Shown here: in pieces, positions 22,883 to 31,738 of the stretch
Layout of the letters: every line of letters starts with the position of its first letter
How positions within the stretch are numbered: position 1 is the stretch's first letter
Origin: Microbulbifer sp. MI-G
GTDB taxonomy: Bacteria; Pseudomonadota; Gammaproteobacteria; Pseudomonadales; Cellvibrionaceae
DNA length: 64,000 bases
NCBI RefSeq assembly: GCF_030440425.1
Contig: NZ_CP098023.1
Coordinates: forward strand, 2,846,001-2,910,000
Reading direction: 5' to 3'
Notes under the pieces: generated by a model
What the model was told of the DNA's origin: nothing
The model's input: only the letters and a program-made list of their open reading frames with translations
Database searches by the model: none
Translations under genes and position numbers: made by a program

Positions 22883-23158
22883 TTACTCACTCGGCACCAG
22901 CACCTGTTCAGCAGGGGCAGGCACATGCATTCCCAACTTTTCTCTCGCCACCTTTTCCACGCGACCGTAAGCAGACCAGGCCCCCTTCTCCAGCAGAAGA
23001 CGCTCCTGCTCATAGCGCAACTCATCGCGGGTTTTTTGCGCCTTGCCCAATTCTGCCGTGAGTTCTCTGCCCATTTGGGTGGAATAAACCACGGCGAGAG
23101 CCGATACCAGCGTCGCCAGCCACAAGAATCCCGTACCGATCAACGCCTTGCGGTACAT
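22883..23158 (-). CDS. ftsL: Cell division protein FtsL
   Basis: Small bitopic divisome protein (91 residues) that pairs with FtsB and FtsQ and activates FtsWI. It has a short cytoplasmic start, a membrane helix at about 8-27 and a coiled-coil periplasmic segment (ELTAELGKAQKTRDELRYEQ) ending in a KVAREKLGMHVP motif typical of FtsL. It lies 4 bp after rsmH. An unusual 190-bp gap without a visible gene separates it from ftsI (22693-22882). Confidence 0.92.
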   Translation of the reverse strand: MYRKALIGTGFLWLATLVSALAVVYSTQMGRELTAELGKAQKTRDELRYEQERLLLEKGAWSAYGRVEKVAREKLGMHVPAPAEQVLVPSE

Positions 23159-23162
23159 CCAT

Positions 23163-24095
23163 TCAGTCTCCGCCCAGCTTTTCCGCAGTGCGCATCACCG
23201 CACTGCGCGAGCGCTGATTGTCTTCTGCTTCAAAGGCAGTCGCCTTTAGCGCCTTGCCCACAGAGCGCAAGGATCTTGCAATCTGGTTGTGCATCACCGG
23301 AAGCCCGCGGGGCAGCAGCGGCCCCCGTTCCTGTGCGCGGATAAACCGTTTCACCAAGCGGTCCTCCAGGGAGTGGAAACTGATAATCACCAGCCTTCCG
23401 CCCGGTGCCAACAGTGCCAGCGACTTCTCCAATGCACTCTGCAGGTCATCCAGCTCTCCATTGATATGGATGCGAATGGCCTGGAAAACCCGGGTGGCCG
23501 GGTGTTTGCCTTTTTCCCAGGCGGGGTTGGCGGCCTTGACCACCTGAGCCAGATCGAGTGTGCGCACGAAAGGTCGCTCTGCCCGGCGGCGCACTATGGC
23601 GGTGGCCATGCGCCGGGCAAAGCGCTCCTCCCCGTATTCCCTGAACACCCGGGCCATCTCGGCCTCGGCCTCGGTGTTCACCCAGTGGGCCGCGCTGATA
23701 CCGCGACTGGTATCCATGCGCATATCCAACGGACCATCCCGCATAAAACTAAAACCGCGTTCCGCCCGATCCAGTTGCGGAGAGGACACACCCAGATCCA
23801 GCAGTATTCCCCTGACCTGGCCCGCATGCTCTCCAGCGGCACGGTCCATATCAGCAAAGGAGCCATGCCAGATAGAAAAACGCGAGTCAGTGCCAAAATG
23901 CCGCCTGGCATATTCTATGGCCTGGGGGTCCTTATCCACCGCCAGCAAGTGCCCGCCGGGGCCCAGTCGTTCCAGAATGGCTGCACTGTGTCCCCCGCGA
24001 CCAAAGGTGCCATCAATATAAAAATCGTCCGGTTCTGTTACCAGGGCGTCCACGGCCTCGCGCAACAATACACTGCGATGCAATTCCTGAGACAC
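23163..24095 (-). CDS. rsmH: 16S rRNA m4C1402 methyltransferase RsmH
   Basis: SAM-dependent N4-methyltransferase for C1402 in the ribosomal P site (formerly MraW). It begins with [13 protein letters not shown] and the SAM loop [27 protein letters not shown] and the C-terminal [13 protein letters not shown] are family signatures. The 310 residues are normal. It lies 12 bp after mraZ, as second gene of the dcw operon. Confidence 0.97.
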   Translation of the reverse strand: MSQELHRSVLLREAVDALVTEPDDFYIDGTFGRGGHSAAILERLGPGGHLLAVDKDPQAIEYARRHFGTDSRFSIWHGSFADMDRAAGEHAGQVRGILLDLGVSSPQLDRAERGFSFMRDGPLDMRMDTSRGISAAHWVNTEAEAEMARVFREYGEERFARRMATAIVRRRAERPFVRTLDLAQVVKAANPAWEKGKHPATRVFQAIRIHINGELDDLQSALEKSLALLAPGGRLVIISFHSLEDRLVKRFIRAQERGPLLPRGLPVMHNQIARSLRSVGKALKATAFEAEDNQRSRSAVMRTAEKLGGD

Positions 24096-24107
24096 CCGGC
24101 GAACTCC

Positions 24108-24551
24108 TTATAATGAGAGGGATGCCATTTCCCCTGGCATGCCCTCATCGCCTTCACTGTCATCGAGCCAGGACATCCAGTGCGCTTCGCTCCAAAGCTC
24201 CAGTTTCTTGCCCTGTCCAACCAGCATCAACCGCTTTTCCAGCCCGGCATATTCCCGTAGGGTCGGGGGTATCAACACACGACCATTGCCATCCATCTGC
24301 AGTTCACAGGCATAGCCGATCAGCAGGCGCTGGGCGCGGCGTGCCACCTTGTTGAAACTGGGCAGGGCCTCAATCTTTGGCAATATCTGCTGCCACTGGG
24401 GCGCTGGATACACCAGGAGGCAGCGCTCTTCCGTGTGAGCCGTCACTACCAGGCAGCCGGCACAGGCCTCCATCAGCTTGTCGCGGACGCGTGCCGGTAT
24501 GGCCAGACGCCCCTTGGCGTCCATATTGATTGCATGGCTGCCCAAATACAC
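24108..24551 (-). CDS. mraZ: Transcriptional regulator MraZ
   Basis: AbrB-like DNA-binding protein that represses its own dcw operon. The two halves of the double-psi barrel repeat are visible as [14 protein letters not shown] and [17 protein letters not shown]. The start is GTG at 24551. The 147 residues are normal. Four GTGG boxes at 24677-24710 and a promoter at 24718-24745 lie upstream and suit autoregulation. Confidence 0.95.
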   Translation of the reverse strand: MYLGSHAINMDAKGRLAIPARVRDKLMEACAGCLVVTAHTEERCLLVYPAPQWQQILPKIEALPSFNKVARRAQRLLIGYACELQMDGNGRVLIPPTLREYAGLEKRLMLVGQGKKLELWSEAHWMSWLDDSEGDEGMPGEMASLSL

Positions 24552-24676
24552 TTCGTGATACTTGCTCGCTACGGATCCCGCTTAACGCAGTAGACACCCC
24601 CGCTGATAAACCCATAGCGGGGAAGCCCAAACGTGATTCACACAATGTAATTACTCACTCACTACAGGACACTAAA

Positions 24677-24710
24677 CCACAAAATTCCACGATTTTCCAC
24701 TTTCGCCCAC
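24677..24710 (-). promoter_or_regulatory. MraZ operator: four GTGG boxes, 10-bp period
   Basis: On the minus strand GTGG begins at 24710, 24700, 24690 and 24680, exactly 10 bp apart (the + strand shows CCAC ending at each). Known MraZ operators are direct TGGG- or GTGG-type repeats with this spacing between promoter and mraZ. Four rather than three repeats are visible here. Confidence 0.85.
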
Positions 24711-24717
24711 TTTTCAC

Positions 24718-24745
24718 ACTATAAAACTGGTCAACACAAAGTCAA
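24718..24745 (-). promoter_or_regulatory. dcw operon promoter upstream of mraZ
   Basis: TTGACT (24740-24745) and TATAGT (24718-24723) on the minus strand are 16 bp apart, close to the sigma70 consensus. Transcription would begin near 24711, directly at the first MraZ box, so MraZ binding would block initiation or escape. Confidence 0.75.
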
Positions 24746-25691
24746 GGAAATAGACTGCAAAGTCCCTATACCCCCAGTAAATCCGCGCTCTACAAAGGAA
24801 ATATGGGTAGTGGCGTAGGAACCCCGGTTGTAATTTGCTGAATTTAAGCGAGCGCTCACCCGCATAATAATCAAATATTTTAAGCTAATTGAATACCCTA
24901 ATTGAAATCTGCTAGCCTGCCTGAGACCTGTCAAGACTCGCAAAACGCAGGGGCAAACCGGGGGGTTGGCCACACTCACCCGGTTTCCAAAGCAATTGGC
25001 CGTAGAGTGGGTTTGTCCCCGCTGCTCTCCCACACCGGTGCTTAAAAAACACCGCCACTGAATGCTTCTGTTTGTTCATTTCTGTCGTGAATTGTCACCC
25101 ACCAACGTCTCCGGGCTGGCCTGGTCAACGCACTTCCTCGCCGGCCCCCGATGCACGGGCGATCGTACAGCCCACAGGGGGCGTTGTGCTCTGTGAGTGA
25201 AATCCGGTCACACCTGGTACTTTGTCCGGGTACGCGATTGTGCTCAGTGATGCCACACGACCCCTCCAAATGACCATGCCATCAATCCGGGTATTTCGAC
25301 TGCCTTATGGATTAGCCCTCCCTCTCTGTGTGCAAGACTGCCTTCAGCTCCCTATTGAAACGTTTTATCACCGGCAATACAGCCCGTTGGGGGACAATGT
25401 ATTTCAGTCTTTTCAGGTCCGGGGATGCCCGTAAAATAACTTGTCCTGGTGGTCATTATTGGCCGACCTGCCATTTCACTTTTAGCGCAGCCTCCTCTGT
25501 TATTTGTGTGACAGAGGACAAATGCGGTACCGTTGCGCGCGAGGTAACTTGCGCCTTGCTTTTCCTGTGTGCTTTCACCCCCATTAAAGACACAGTAGGC
25601 TGGGTCGTTTTTGTGAGATGGCCCTTTGTTTCGAATGATTCACTTGCAAGTGCAACCAAAACCTTAAGGAATAAACAACAAGGGCAAAAAT
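24746..25691 (+). other. Long intergenic region with competing hairpins
   Basis: About 950 bp without a convincing gene between the mraZ promoter and the S9 peptidase. The 24950-25020 part can fold two ways. AAACCGGG (24955-24962) pairs with CCCGGTTT (24979-24986). GGGGCAAACC (24950-24959) pairs instead, with one bulge, with GGTTTGTCCCC (25010-25020). Short reading frames here have no ribosome-binding site or recognisable protein. I tested for RNase P, SRP and 6S signatures by eye and saw none; strand and function are unknown. Confidence 0.5.
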
Positions 25692-27647
25692 ATGCATAAA
25701 TTCCTACTCATCTTTTTATTTTGGTCAACCTTTGCCCTTGGCAATCAAATTCCACTGTCAGACTTGGTGCGGCATGCCGATATTGAGGAGGTAAAAATTT
25801 CCCCTACCGGTACCCATCTGGCCATACGAAAACTATATGAAGGGGAGCGTGTCATTGTGTTTATGTCGATCAAACCCCTGAAAGTCACCGGCCATCTACG
25901 CTTTTCAGGCAAAGAAGAGGTGGGAGATTTCTACTGGGCCAACGATAAAAGAGTAGTTGCCGAAGTACTGTCACGCAAAGCAGGCCTGGAGTCTCCGGTT
26001 TTTTATGGCTCCCTGTACGCAATTAACTTCGATGGAACCCAAGGGATGAATATTTTTGGCCACTTATCAGGTCGAAAACAAGTGGGATCACGTATAAAAA
26101 GATCTGAGTCCACCTACGCACATGCAGTTATAATTGATCCTTTGCTGAAGAAGAAAGATAAAATACTGGTTTCTACCACGCCCTGGGCTAAAAATGGGGA
26201 AACTACTGGAGAAGTTCTAGAGATTAATATTTATAACGGCGTAAAAAAAAGGGTCGTAGGGTTGCCCATCGCCGATGGTCGAGCCTATACAGACGGCAAT
26301 GGCAATCTCCTTTTTGCTCGCGGAACAAACAAGGAGGGATTTCTCCGGCTGTATAAAAAGGATAAAAATGGCTGGAGCAAAGTTAAAGATAACACCCTAG
26401 AGGGTGGCAGACCCGTCGGCATGGATCTCGAAACTAGTGAGGCTTACCTTGAGATAGGCCGCGAAGGAAAAACAGAGCAATTGGTTAGAATGCAGACCAA
26501 TAGTGATGAATACTTACCCGTTTTTGAAGACAACATTTCGGATTTCAGCGGCATTATATACCACCCAACCTCCAACAAGCCACTAGGAGTCCACCTGGAC
26601 CCAGATTACCCAAAAGAGTCCTTTTTCGATGAAGGGGACGGGTTTGCGGCTTACTTTCGGGGACTAAAAAAAGCCTTCGAGGGTTACAGCATCCGCTTTA
26701 CCAGCTTTAGCTCCGATGGTGCTCTGGGGGTTCTCAAAGTCAGTGGGGACCGACTCCCTGGCGACTATTTTTTGGCCAATTTGACCACCAAGAAAGTAGA
26801 CTTTCTGATCTCCTCATCTGAATGGCTTGATCCAAAACAGCTCAATCCTATGCAGGCAGATGCTTTTATTACAGAAGATGGATTCAGGATTGGAACCTAC
26901 CTCACATTCCCCAACGATCATCAGCAAAAGCTGCCAACGGTAGTCGTACCCCACGGAGGCCCCCACTCCCGAGATTACTGGGGGTATCATCAAGACGCTC
27001 AAATATTATCTCAAAACGGATACCTGGTGCTGCAGATCAACTTTCGCGGCTCTACGGGCTATGGAGACCACTTCTATGACGCTGGCCGGCTCGAATGGGG
27101 TGGAAAAATTCAGAGAGATATCTCCGACGCGGTGCACTGGGCAATAGAAAAAGGATATGCCGACCCCGAACGTATTTGCATCTATGGTGCCAGTTTTGGC
27201 GGCTACTCTGCTTTAATGAACCCTATAAGGTATCCCGACCTCTACCAATGTGCCATAGGTCACGTAGGTGTTTACGATCTGGAAATGATGTACAAGAAAG
27301 GGGATATCAAACGGCGTGACCGGGGTCTCGCTTATCTAAAGAGGGAACTGAGCAAAGATAAAGATTTTCTCAAGGAAAATTCACCGGTACATAACACCAG
27401 CAAACTCAACCTTCCCCTAATGATTGTTCACGGCAAGAGGGATGAGCGCGCACCTGTAGAACATGCCGAACTTTTATTGAAACAATTAAAGAAAGAAAAT
27501 AAACCGGTAAAATCCCTTATCATCTCCAACGCGGGGCACGGATTTTACAGTGAGAAAAACAATCTACAATTCTATACAGAATTATTGAGTTTCTTGGACC
27601 AGCACATCGGTGTTGGCGCTTCCCAACAGCAATCCGACCAAGGGTAA
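25692..27647 (+). CDS. Secreted S9 family peptidase (prolyl oligopeptidase/acylaminoacyl-peptidase type)
   Basis: Predicted exported serine peptidase that cleaves peptides. A signal peptide covers about residues 1-17 (MHKFLLIFLFWSTFALG). Residues 20-380 form the beta-propeller-like N-terminal part and the last 260 residues the alpha/beta-hydrolase domain. The catalytic triad is visible: S501 in GASFGGYS, D584 in HGKRDERAP and H616 in NAGHGF. Length 651 residues, usual for S9C peptidases. It stands alone, flanked by non-coding DNA, and has fewer GC-ending codons than the dcw genes. Peptide specificity cannot be told. Confidence 0.9.
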   Translation: MHKFLLIFLFWSTFALGNQIPLSDLVRHADIEEVKISPTGTHLAIRKLYEGERVIVFMSIKPLKVTGHLRFSGKEEVGDFYWANDKRVVAEVLSRKAGLESPVFYGSLYAINFDGTQGMNIFGHLSGRKQVGSRIKRSESTYAHAVIIDPLLKKKDKILVSTTPWAKNGETTGEVLEINIYNGVKKRVVGLPIADGRAYTDGNGNLLFARGTNKEGFLRLYKKDKNGWSKVKDNTLEGGRPVGMDLETSEAYLEIGREGKTEQLVRMQTNSDEYLPVFEDNISDFSGIIYHPTSNKPLGVHLDPDYPKESFFDEGDGFAAYFRGLKKAFEGYSIRFTSFSSDGALGVLKVSGDRLPGDYFLANLTTKKVDFLISSSEWLDPKQLNPMQADAFITEDGFRIGTYLTFPNDHQQKLPTVVVPHGGPHSRDYWGYHQDAQILSQNGYLVLQINFRGSTGYGDHFYDAGRLEWGGKIQRDISDAVHWAIEKGYADPERICIYGASFGGYSALMNPIRYPDLYQCAIGHVGVYDLEMMYKKGDIKRRDRGLAYLKRELSKDKDFLKENSPVHNTSKLNLPLMIVHGKRDERAPVEHAELLLKQLKKENKPVKSLIISNAGHGFYSEKNNLQFYTELLSFLDQHIGVGASQQQSDQG

Positions 27648-27825
27648 ATCCATACGCGGAAATTCCTTGCATACGCCCAGGATCCAGCAGCAATGCTACC
27701 GGATCTTGCGGCTGGCTTGTAGACCGAAATGATAGGAACTCCAAGACACAAAAGCCATTTCTCCGGCACCCTAAAGCAATCGGTCAGCGCCCTGGCTGGC
27801 TTTTGCCGGTTGCTTAGCCGACGCC

Positions 27826-28104
27826 TCAAATCCATGGGAAAACACAAAATAATACATCACTTGTGACCGTCCCTGGGCCTGTGAAACCAAGTCGGACTTG
27901 AACGCCCCCCCTTTCAATCGGGACCATGCCTACAAATGCAAGATGGGCCGGTTCGATAAAGAGTTCTGCCACGGGCCGTTTGCCGCGTATAACCTGCGCA
28001 AGCAGTCTGCAAGCATCCTCCTCGGTAAAACACCAATGATAGTCATCATACACTACCATATCGACACAGCCCGCCCGGAGAATACAATCGGAATGTTCCG
28101 TCAA
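27826..28104 (-). CDS. Hypothetical protein, 92 residues, doubtful
   Basis: An open frame 46 bp downstream of the flavodoxin gene on the same strand. Composition is protein-like, with a motif-like stretch VVYDDYHWCFTEEDACRLL, but I recognise no family. The first codon is TTG and no good ribosome-binding site precedes it. It could be a small gene co-transcribed with the flavodoxin or a chance frame. The remainder of the 27648-28150 gap shows nothing else. Confidence 0.3.
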   Translation of the reverse strand: MTEHSDCILRAGCVDMVVYDDYHWCFTEEDACRLLAQVIRGKRPVAELFIEPAHLAFVGMVPIERGGVQVRLGFTGPGTVTSDVLFCVFPWI

Positions 28105-28150
28105 CCAGAGTCAACACGCTTGAAACGGGGGGTGATCTGCTGCATGGGCT

Positions 28151-28702
28151 CTAATCATCCAGTACAATTACGCTTTGCGCGCCATCCTTAATATCAAATT
28201 CTTCGGCAATCTGCCTACACCAGCGATTGAGGCGCTCGGCAGTCATGCTTTCCTGCTGGTCCTCATCAATACCCAGGCCGACAAATCGATCCTCACCTTC
28301 AATTTCCGCTTTTGACGCCTCAAACTCATAACTCTCTGTAGACCATTGGCCAACGATGGTGGCTCCGCGCTCAACGATAGCGTCGTGCAGCATACCCATA
28401 GCATCCAGGAAGTAGTCACCGTAGCCAAATTGATCACCCAGGCCAAACAGCGCAACCGCCTTGTCAGTGAAATCTATCTCCTGCACATCCTCCCAGAAAT
28501 CCTCCCAATCGGACTGAATCTGGCCGAAATCCCAAGTGGGAATACCAAAAATCAATTGCTTGTAATTGGCGATATCCAGTTGGGTGACATCGGCAATATC
28601 GAATAGGTCCACCCGGTCATCGCCCAAGCGGGCGCGGATGCGCAGGGCAACGGATTCAGTATTGCCCTCATCGCTGCCATAAAACAAACCGATTTTGCTC
28701 AC
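28151..28702 (-). CDS. Flavodoxin, FldB-like
   Basis: FMN-binding electron carrier. The phosphate-binding loop YGSDEGNTE is at the N-terminus, GIPTWDFGQIQSDW and GLGDQFGYGDYFLDAMG are the two FMN-flanking loops of long-chain flavodoxins. Length 183 residues from a GTG at 28702. I prefer that start to the ATG two codons earlier because the only ribosome-binding site, AGAGGA, abuts that ATG but is seven bases from the GTG. Its redox partner is not encoded nearby. Confidence 0.9.
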   Translation of the reverse strand: MSKIGLFYGSDEGNTESVALRIRARLGDDRVDLFDIADVTQLDIANYKQLIFGIPTWDFGQIQSDWEDFWEDVQEIDFTDKAVALFGLGDQFGYGDYFLDAMGMLHDAIVERGATIVGQWSTESYEFEASKAEIEGEDRFVGLGIDEDQQESMTAERLNRWCRQIAEEFDIKDGAQSVIVLDD

Positions 28703-28917
28703 AGTCATTCCTCTTTGCCCATGTAGGGCCACACCAGATACCATTCGCAGAGGCGGCGTATTCTCCCAGTAATCCCCGGGCGCGGCAAGCGGCTCTAAAG
28801 GGCCGTAATACGGCTGAAAAGACGCTCAAGCGGTGGGGAAACAGGTCAGATTTGGCGGGAAGGGTGCGCCGGAGGTGGCGCACATGCGTGGGGGCTAAGA
28901 CTGGCCGCTAAACAGTA

Positions 28918-29388
28918 TCAGGACTCGCCGGCATTCCTTGCACCACGACTGTGACCCCGCAGTTTCTGCCGGCTTTCCCTACGCTTATCTTTCAGCTCAG
29001 CTAACTTGGCCTTTTGCTCATCAGTGAGAATCGCCTCGAACTGCTGGCGCATCTGGTAACGGTTTTGCATCTGCCGTACTTTCAGTTTGCCCAGTTCCGC
29101 GCCAAACTGATCCAGAGTAGACTGCTCGGCACTGCGCTCTATGGCGGTATGAATTTGCTGGCGCAGCTCTTTGAGCTGTTTGCGCAGGGCCATTCTCGCC
29201 TCCCTGGTGCTCTCCCGGTTGGATTTTAGCTGCGCCCTTTGACCCTCAGTCAGCTGCAGTTCGCGAGCCATATGCTCAAATCCATGCCTGTGGTGGCCTT
29301 CTCCACCACCGAAAGCCAATGTTGTCCCAGGAGCGGCCAGCACGCCAGCTAATGCCAGGCTGCCCATTGCTAGTTTCCAATTTTTCAT
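28918..29388 (-). CDS. Spy/CpxP-like periplasmic protein (LTXXQ motif)
   Basis: Predicted periplasmic stress-response chaperone or regulator of the Spy/CpxP family. The ATG at 29388 (GAGGA eight bases upstream) gives 156 residues with a signal peptide to about residue 25. The mature part is helical and highly charged, with two LTXXQ motifs, LTEGQ and LTDEQ. It is transcribed away from the CpxR-like regulator next door, as cpxP is in E. coli. The shared region carries five GTAAA boxes, so control by that regulator is likely. His-rich GGGEGHHRHG follows the signal peptide. Confidence 0.88.
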   Translation of the reverse strand: MKNWKLAMGSLALAGVLAAPGTTLAFGGGEGHHRHGFEHMARELQLTEGQRAQLKSNRESTREARMALRKQLKELRQQIHTAIERSAEQSTLDQFGAELGKLKVRQMQNRYQMRQQFEAILTDEQKAKLAELKDKRRESRQKLRGHSRGARNAGES

Positions 29389-29439
29389 CGCTTGGTCCTC
29401 TCGTTGGTATTCAGCCACTACATGGTAAGTCCAGCCTGT

Positions 29440-29484
29440 GTAAACGGGGGCAAACCCCAGTAAACATTTGTTAAGAACCGTAAA
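29440..29484 (+). promoter_or_regulatory. Five tandem CpxR-type boxes
   Basis: GTAAA, GCAAA, GTAAA, GTTAA and GTAAA begin at 29440, 29450, 29460, 29470 and 29480, a strict 10-bp period. The CpxR box is GTAAA-N5-GTAAA. The array sits between the divergent Spy/CpxP-like gene and the cpxR-like gene, so both are probably controlled by the phosphorylated regulator. Confidence 0.8.
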
Positions 29485-29556
29485 AAGCCGGGGCAATAGA
29501 AGCAATAAACGCCAGCGCTTTGCATATAATGGCTTCACAGCAATCGAGAGCATCCC

Positions 29557-30264
29557 ATGAGCCGCATCCTTCTGATCGATGACGATACTGAACTGACCGA
29601 TCTGCTACAGGAGTTCCTGAGCGGCGAGGGATTTGACGTGACCGCGGCAAACGATGGCGCTCACGGATTGGAGTTGGCACAGAGCCAGAATTTCGATGCC
29701 CTGATACTGGACGTAATGCTACCGGTGCACAATGGGTTTGAAGTGCTGCGCAAGCTGCGCGAAGAGGCGTCAACCACAAACCGCTCCCTGCCTGTCATCA
29801 TGCTCACAGCCAGGGGCGATACCGTGGACCGTATCGTAGGCCTGGAAATGGGCGCCGATGACTACCTGCCCAAACCCTGTAACCCCCGTGAACTGGCAGC
29901 CCGTCTGCGCGCGATACTGCGCCGGGGGCGGATTGAGGAACCGGAGAACAACGATGACAGCCTGAACAGCGGCCAGCTGCGCCTGCTGCCAGCGAAACAC
30001 CAGGGCTACTGGAGCGACCAGGCCCTGTCTCTCACCGGTGCCGAGTTCGCGGTACTCAAGGTATTGGTACAACACGCGGGAGATGTGGTGAGCAAAGAGA
30101 TCCTGACCGAGAATGCACTGGGGCGCAAGTTGATGCCCTATGATCGCTCCATTGATGTGCATGTGAGTAATATCCGCAAAAAACTGGCCGGTAAGGGCGC
30201 CAGCCGCGATTTGATTATCAATATCCGCGGTGCCGGTTATATGCTTACCCAGGGCAAGCGGTAG
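29557..30264 (+). CDS. cpxR: Response regulator, CpxR-like (OmpR/PhoB family)
   Basis: DNA-binding response regulator of an envelope-stress system. The receiver domain (1-120) has the acidic pair D8-D10, phosphoacceptor D52 in LILDVMLP, T84 and K106. The winged-helix domain follows (LTGAEFAVLKVLVQHAGDVV... and RSIDVHVSNIRKKL). 235 residues, normal. The sensor kinase follows by 12 bp. The identity as CpxR rather than another OmpR-type regulator rests on the neighbouring Spy/CpxP-like gene and the GTAAA boxes. Confidence 0.9.
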   Translation: MSRILLIDDDTELTDLLQEFLSGEGFDVTAANDGAHGLELAQSQNFDALILDVMLPVHNGFEVLRKLREEASTTNRSLPVIMLTARGDTVDRIVGLEMGADDYLPKPCNPRELAARLRAILRRGRIEEPENNDDSLNSGQLRLLPAKHQGYWSDQALSLTGAEFAVLKVLVQHAGDVVSKEILTENALGRKLMPYDRSIDVHVSNIRKKLAGKGASRDLIINIRGAGYMLTQGKR

Positions 30265-30276
30265 GCCCCTGCAACG

Positions 30277-31650
30277 ATGCGCAGCCTCTTCTGGAAAATG
30301 TTCTTCGGCGCCTGGATTACTGCCATGGTGATGGTGGTGGCTGTCGTTTACATTACCCATTTTGGCGAGTTCGGCGATCCCCGCCAGAAAGAGCGCTGGG
30401 AGGGTGCCCTGTTCCGTGAGGTCATGCGCAATATGCGGATCACGCGCCGCCACGGACCCGAGCATTTCCAGCACTGGCTCGAACGGGCACCCAAGAAGGT
30501 GCAACGCCGGGTCTACGCCCTGGACCCGCAGGGCAGGGATCTACTCGGTCGCCCCATCCCCCCCGGCATGGAGCCGCTGATCAACAGCTTGAATTACCGC
30601 AACCGCGAAGCGTACATGCTGGTAGACAAGCAGCCAACCGTGGCTTTTTTCCTGCCCATGCGCAGTGGGAATCCACTGCGCATTGCACTTATAGCCGGGA
30701 AGAGCAAGGAAGGACTGCTGCTGCGCTTTCTATGGCGCAATTTCTGGCCCATGCTGCTGCTCTCCATGATCGCCTCGGGAATCGCCTGCTACTGGCTGGC
30801 CCGCTACCTGAGTCGCCCCCTGGATCAACTGCGCGCCGCCACCAAACGGGTCGCCGCCGGTGAGCTGGACTACCGGGTTGCCCCCAGCCTGCGTACCCGC
30901 AACGATGAGTTGACCGGTCTGGCACTGGATTTCGACTCCATGACCGCACAACTACAGGAGTCAATGTCCGAGCAGCGTCGCCTGATCAAGGATGTTTCCC
31001 ACGAACTGCGCTCCCCCTTGGCAAGATTGCAGGTAGCCCTGGCCATCGCGCGGCAAAAACAAGTAACAGTCCTGGGCCCCGAGCTGGACAAGATCGGCAA
31101 AGCCGCGGACTACCTGGAAGACATTATCGCCGATGTACTGTCCCTGCCCGTCAGCGGCCCCGAGCAGCGGCCCCTGGACGATGTCGTGGAAATCAACTCC
31201 CTGTTCTCAGCGCTGATTGACGACTTGCAGAGTGAAGCGGAAGAAAAAGGCTTGAGCTTCGATGTCAGTACAAACAGCGCCGAATCACTGGTGGCCACCC
31301 GGGGCAGTTCCCTCACTGCAGCACTGGAAAACATCCTGCGAAACGCCATTAAATACAGCCCCAGAGGCGGTCTGGTCCGGGTGCTGGTCAAAGCATCCGG
31401 TGATGCCTGTCGAATATCTGTGATCGACTCCGGATCCGGCGTAGCCGAAGATGAACTCACAGCCATCTTCCGCCCCTTCTACCGCACAGACACTGCACGC
31501 ACCCGGGAAAGCGGTGGCTTGGGTCTGGGGCTGGCTATAGCCCAGCGAACCATTTTGCATCACGGGGGCACCATTACTGCGTATAACAGCAGCCGGGCGG
31601 GTTTATGCGTCGAAATTAAACTGCCACTACTGCACATCACTGACGATTAA
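30277..31650 (+). CDS. cpxA: Sensor histidine kinase, CpxA-like
   Basis: Inner-membrane kinase that phosphorylates the adjacent regulator. It has a first membrane span at about 8-28, a periplasmic sensor domain of some 120 residues, a second span at 151-173, a HAMP linker (YLSRPLDQLRAATKRVAAG), the phosphorylated H242 in DVSHELRSPLAR, and ATPase boxes N (ENILRNAIKYSP), G1 (DSGSGV) and G2 (GGLGLGLAIA). The 457 residues match CpxA. It shares an operon with cpxR. Confidence 0.9.
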   Translation: MRSLFWKMFFGAWITAMVMVVAVVYITHFGEFGDPRQKERWEGALFREVMRNMRITRRHGPEHFQHWLERAPKKVQRRVYALDPQGRDLLGRPIPPGMEPLINSLNYRNREAYMLVDKQPTVAFFLPMRSGNPLRIALIAGKSKEGLLLRFLWRNFWPMLLLSMIASGIACYWLARYLSRPLDQLRAATKRVAAGELDYRVAPSLRTRNDELTGLALDFDSMTAQLQESMSEQRRLIKDVSHELRSPLARLQVALAIARQKQVTVLGPELDKIGKAADYLEDIIADVLSLPVSGPEQRPLDDVVEINSLFSALIDDLQSEAEEKGLSFDVSTNSAESLVATRGSSLTAALENILRNAIKYSPRGGLVRVLVKASGDACRISVIDSGSGVAEDELTAIFRPFYRTDTARTRESGGLGLGLAIAQRTILHHGGTITAYNSSRAGLCVEIKLPLLHITDD

Positions 31651-31738
31651 TCGGCATGAACATGCTATAACCATGCCTATCCTCAACCGTCCTTGGTAAT
31701 CTTCGTATTGCATGTGCAAATAACAAAAGGGACCCGCT

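Noticed and set aside
24945..25025. c-di-GMP-I riboswitch
   Set aside because: GGGCAAACC resembles its first stem, but the second conserved half and the tetraloop receptor are missing and no gene follows closely.
24900..25300. RNase P RNA, SRP RNA or 6S RNA
   Set aside because: rnpB lies next to mraZ in some gammaproteobacteria, but the conserved GAGGAAAGTCC segment and the SRP core loop are absent on both strands.
27572..27847. 91-codon frame overlapping the end of the S9 peptidase
   Set aside because: Runs antisense into the peptidase gene and has no family resemblance.
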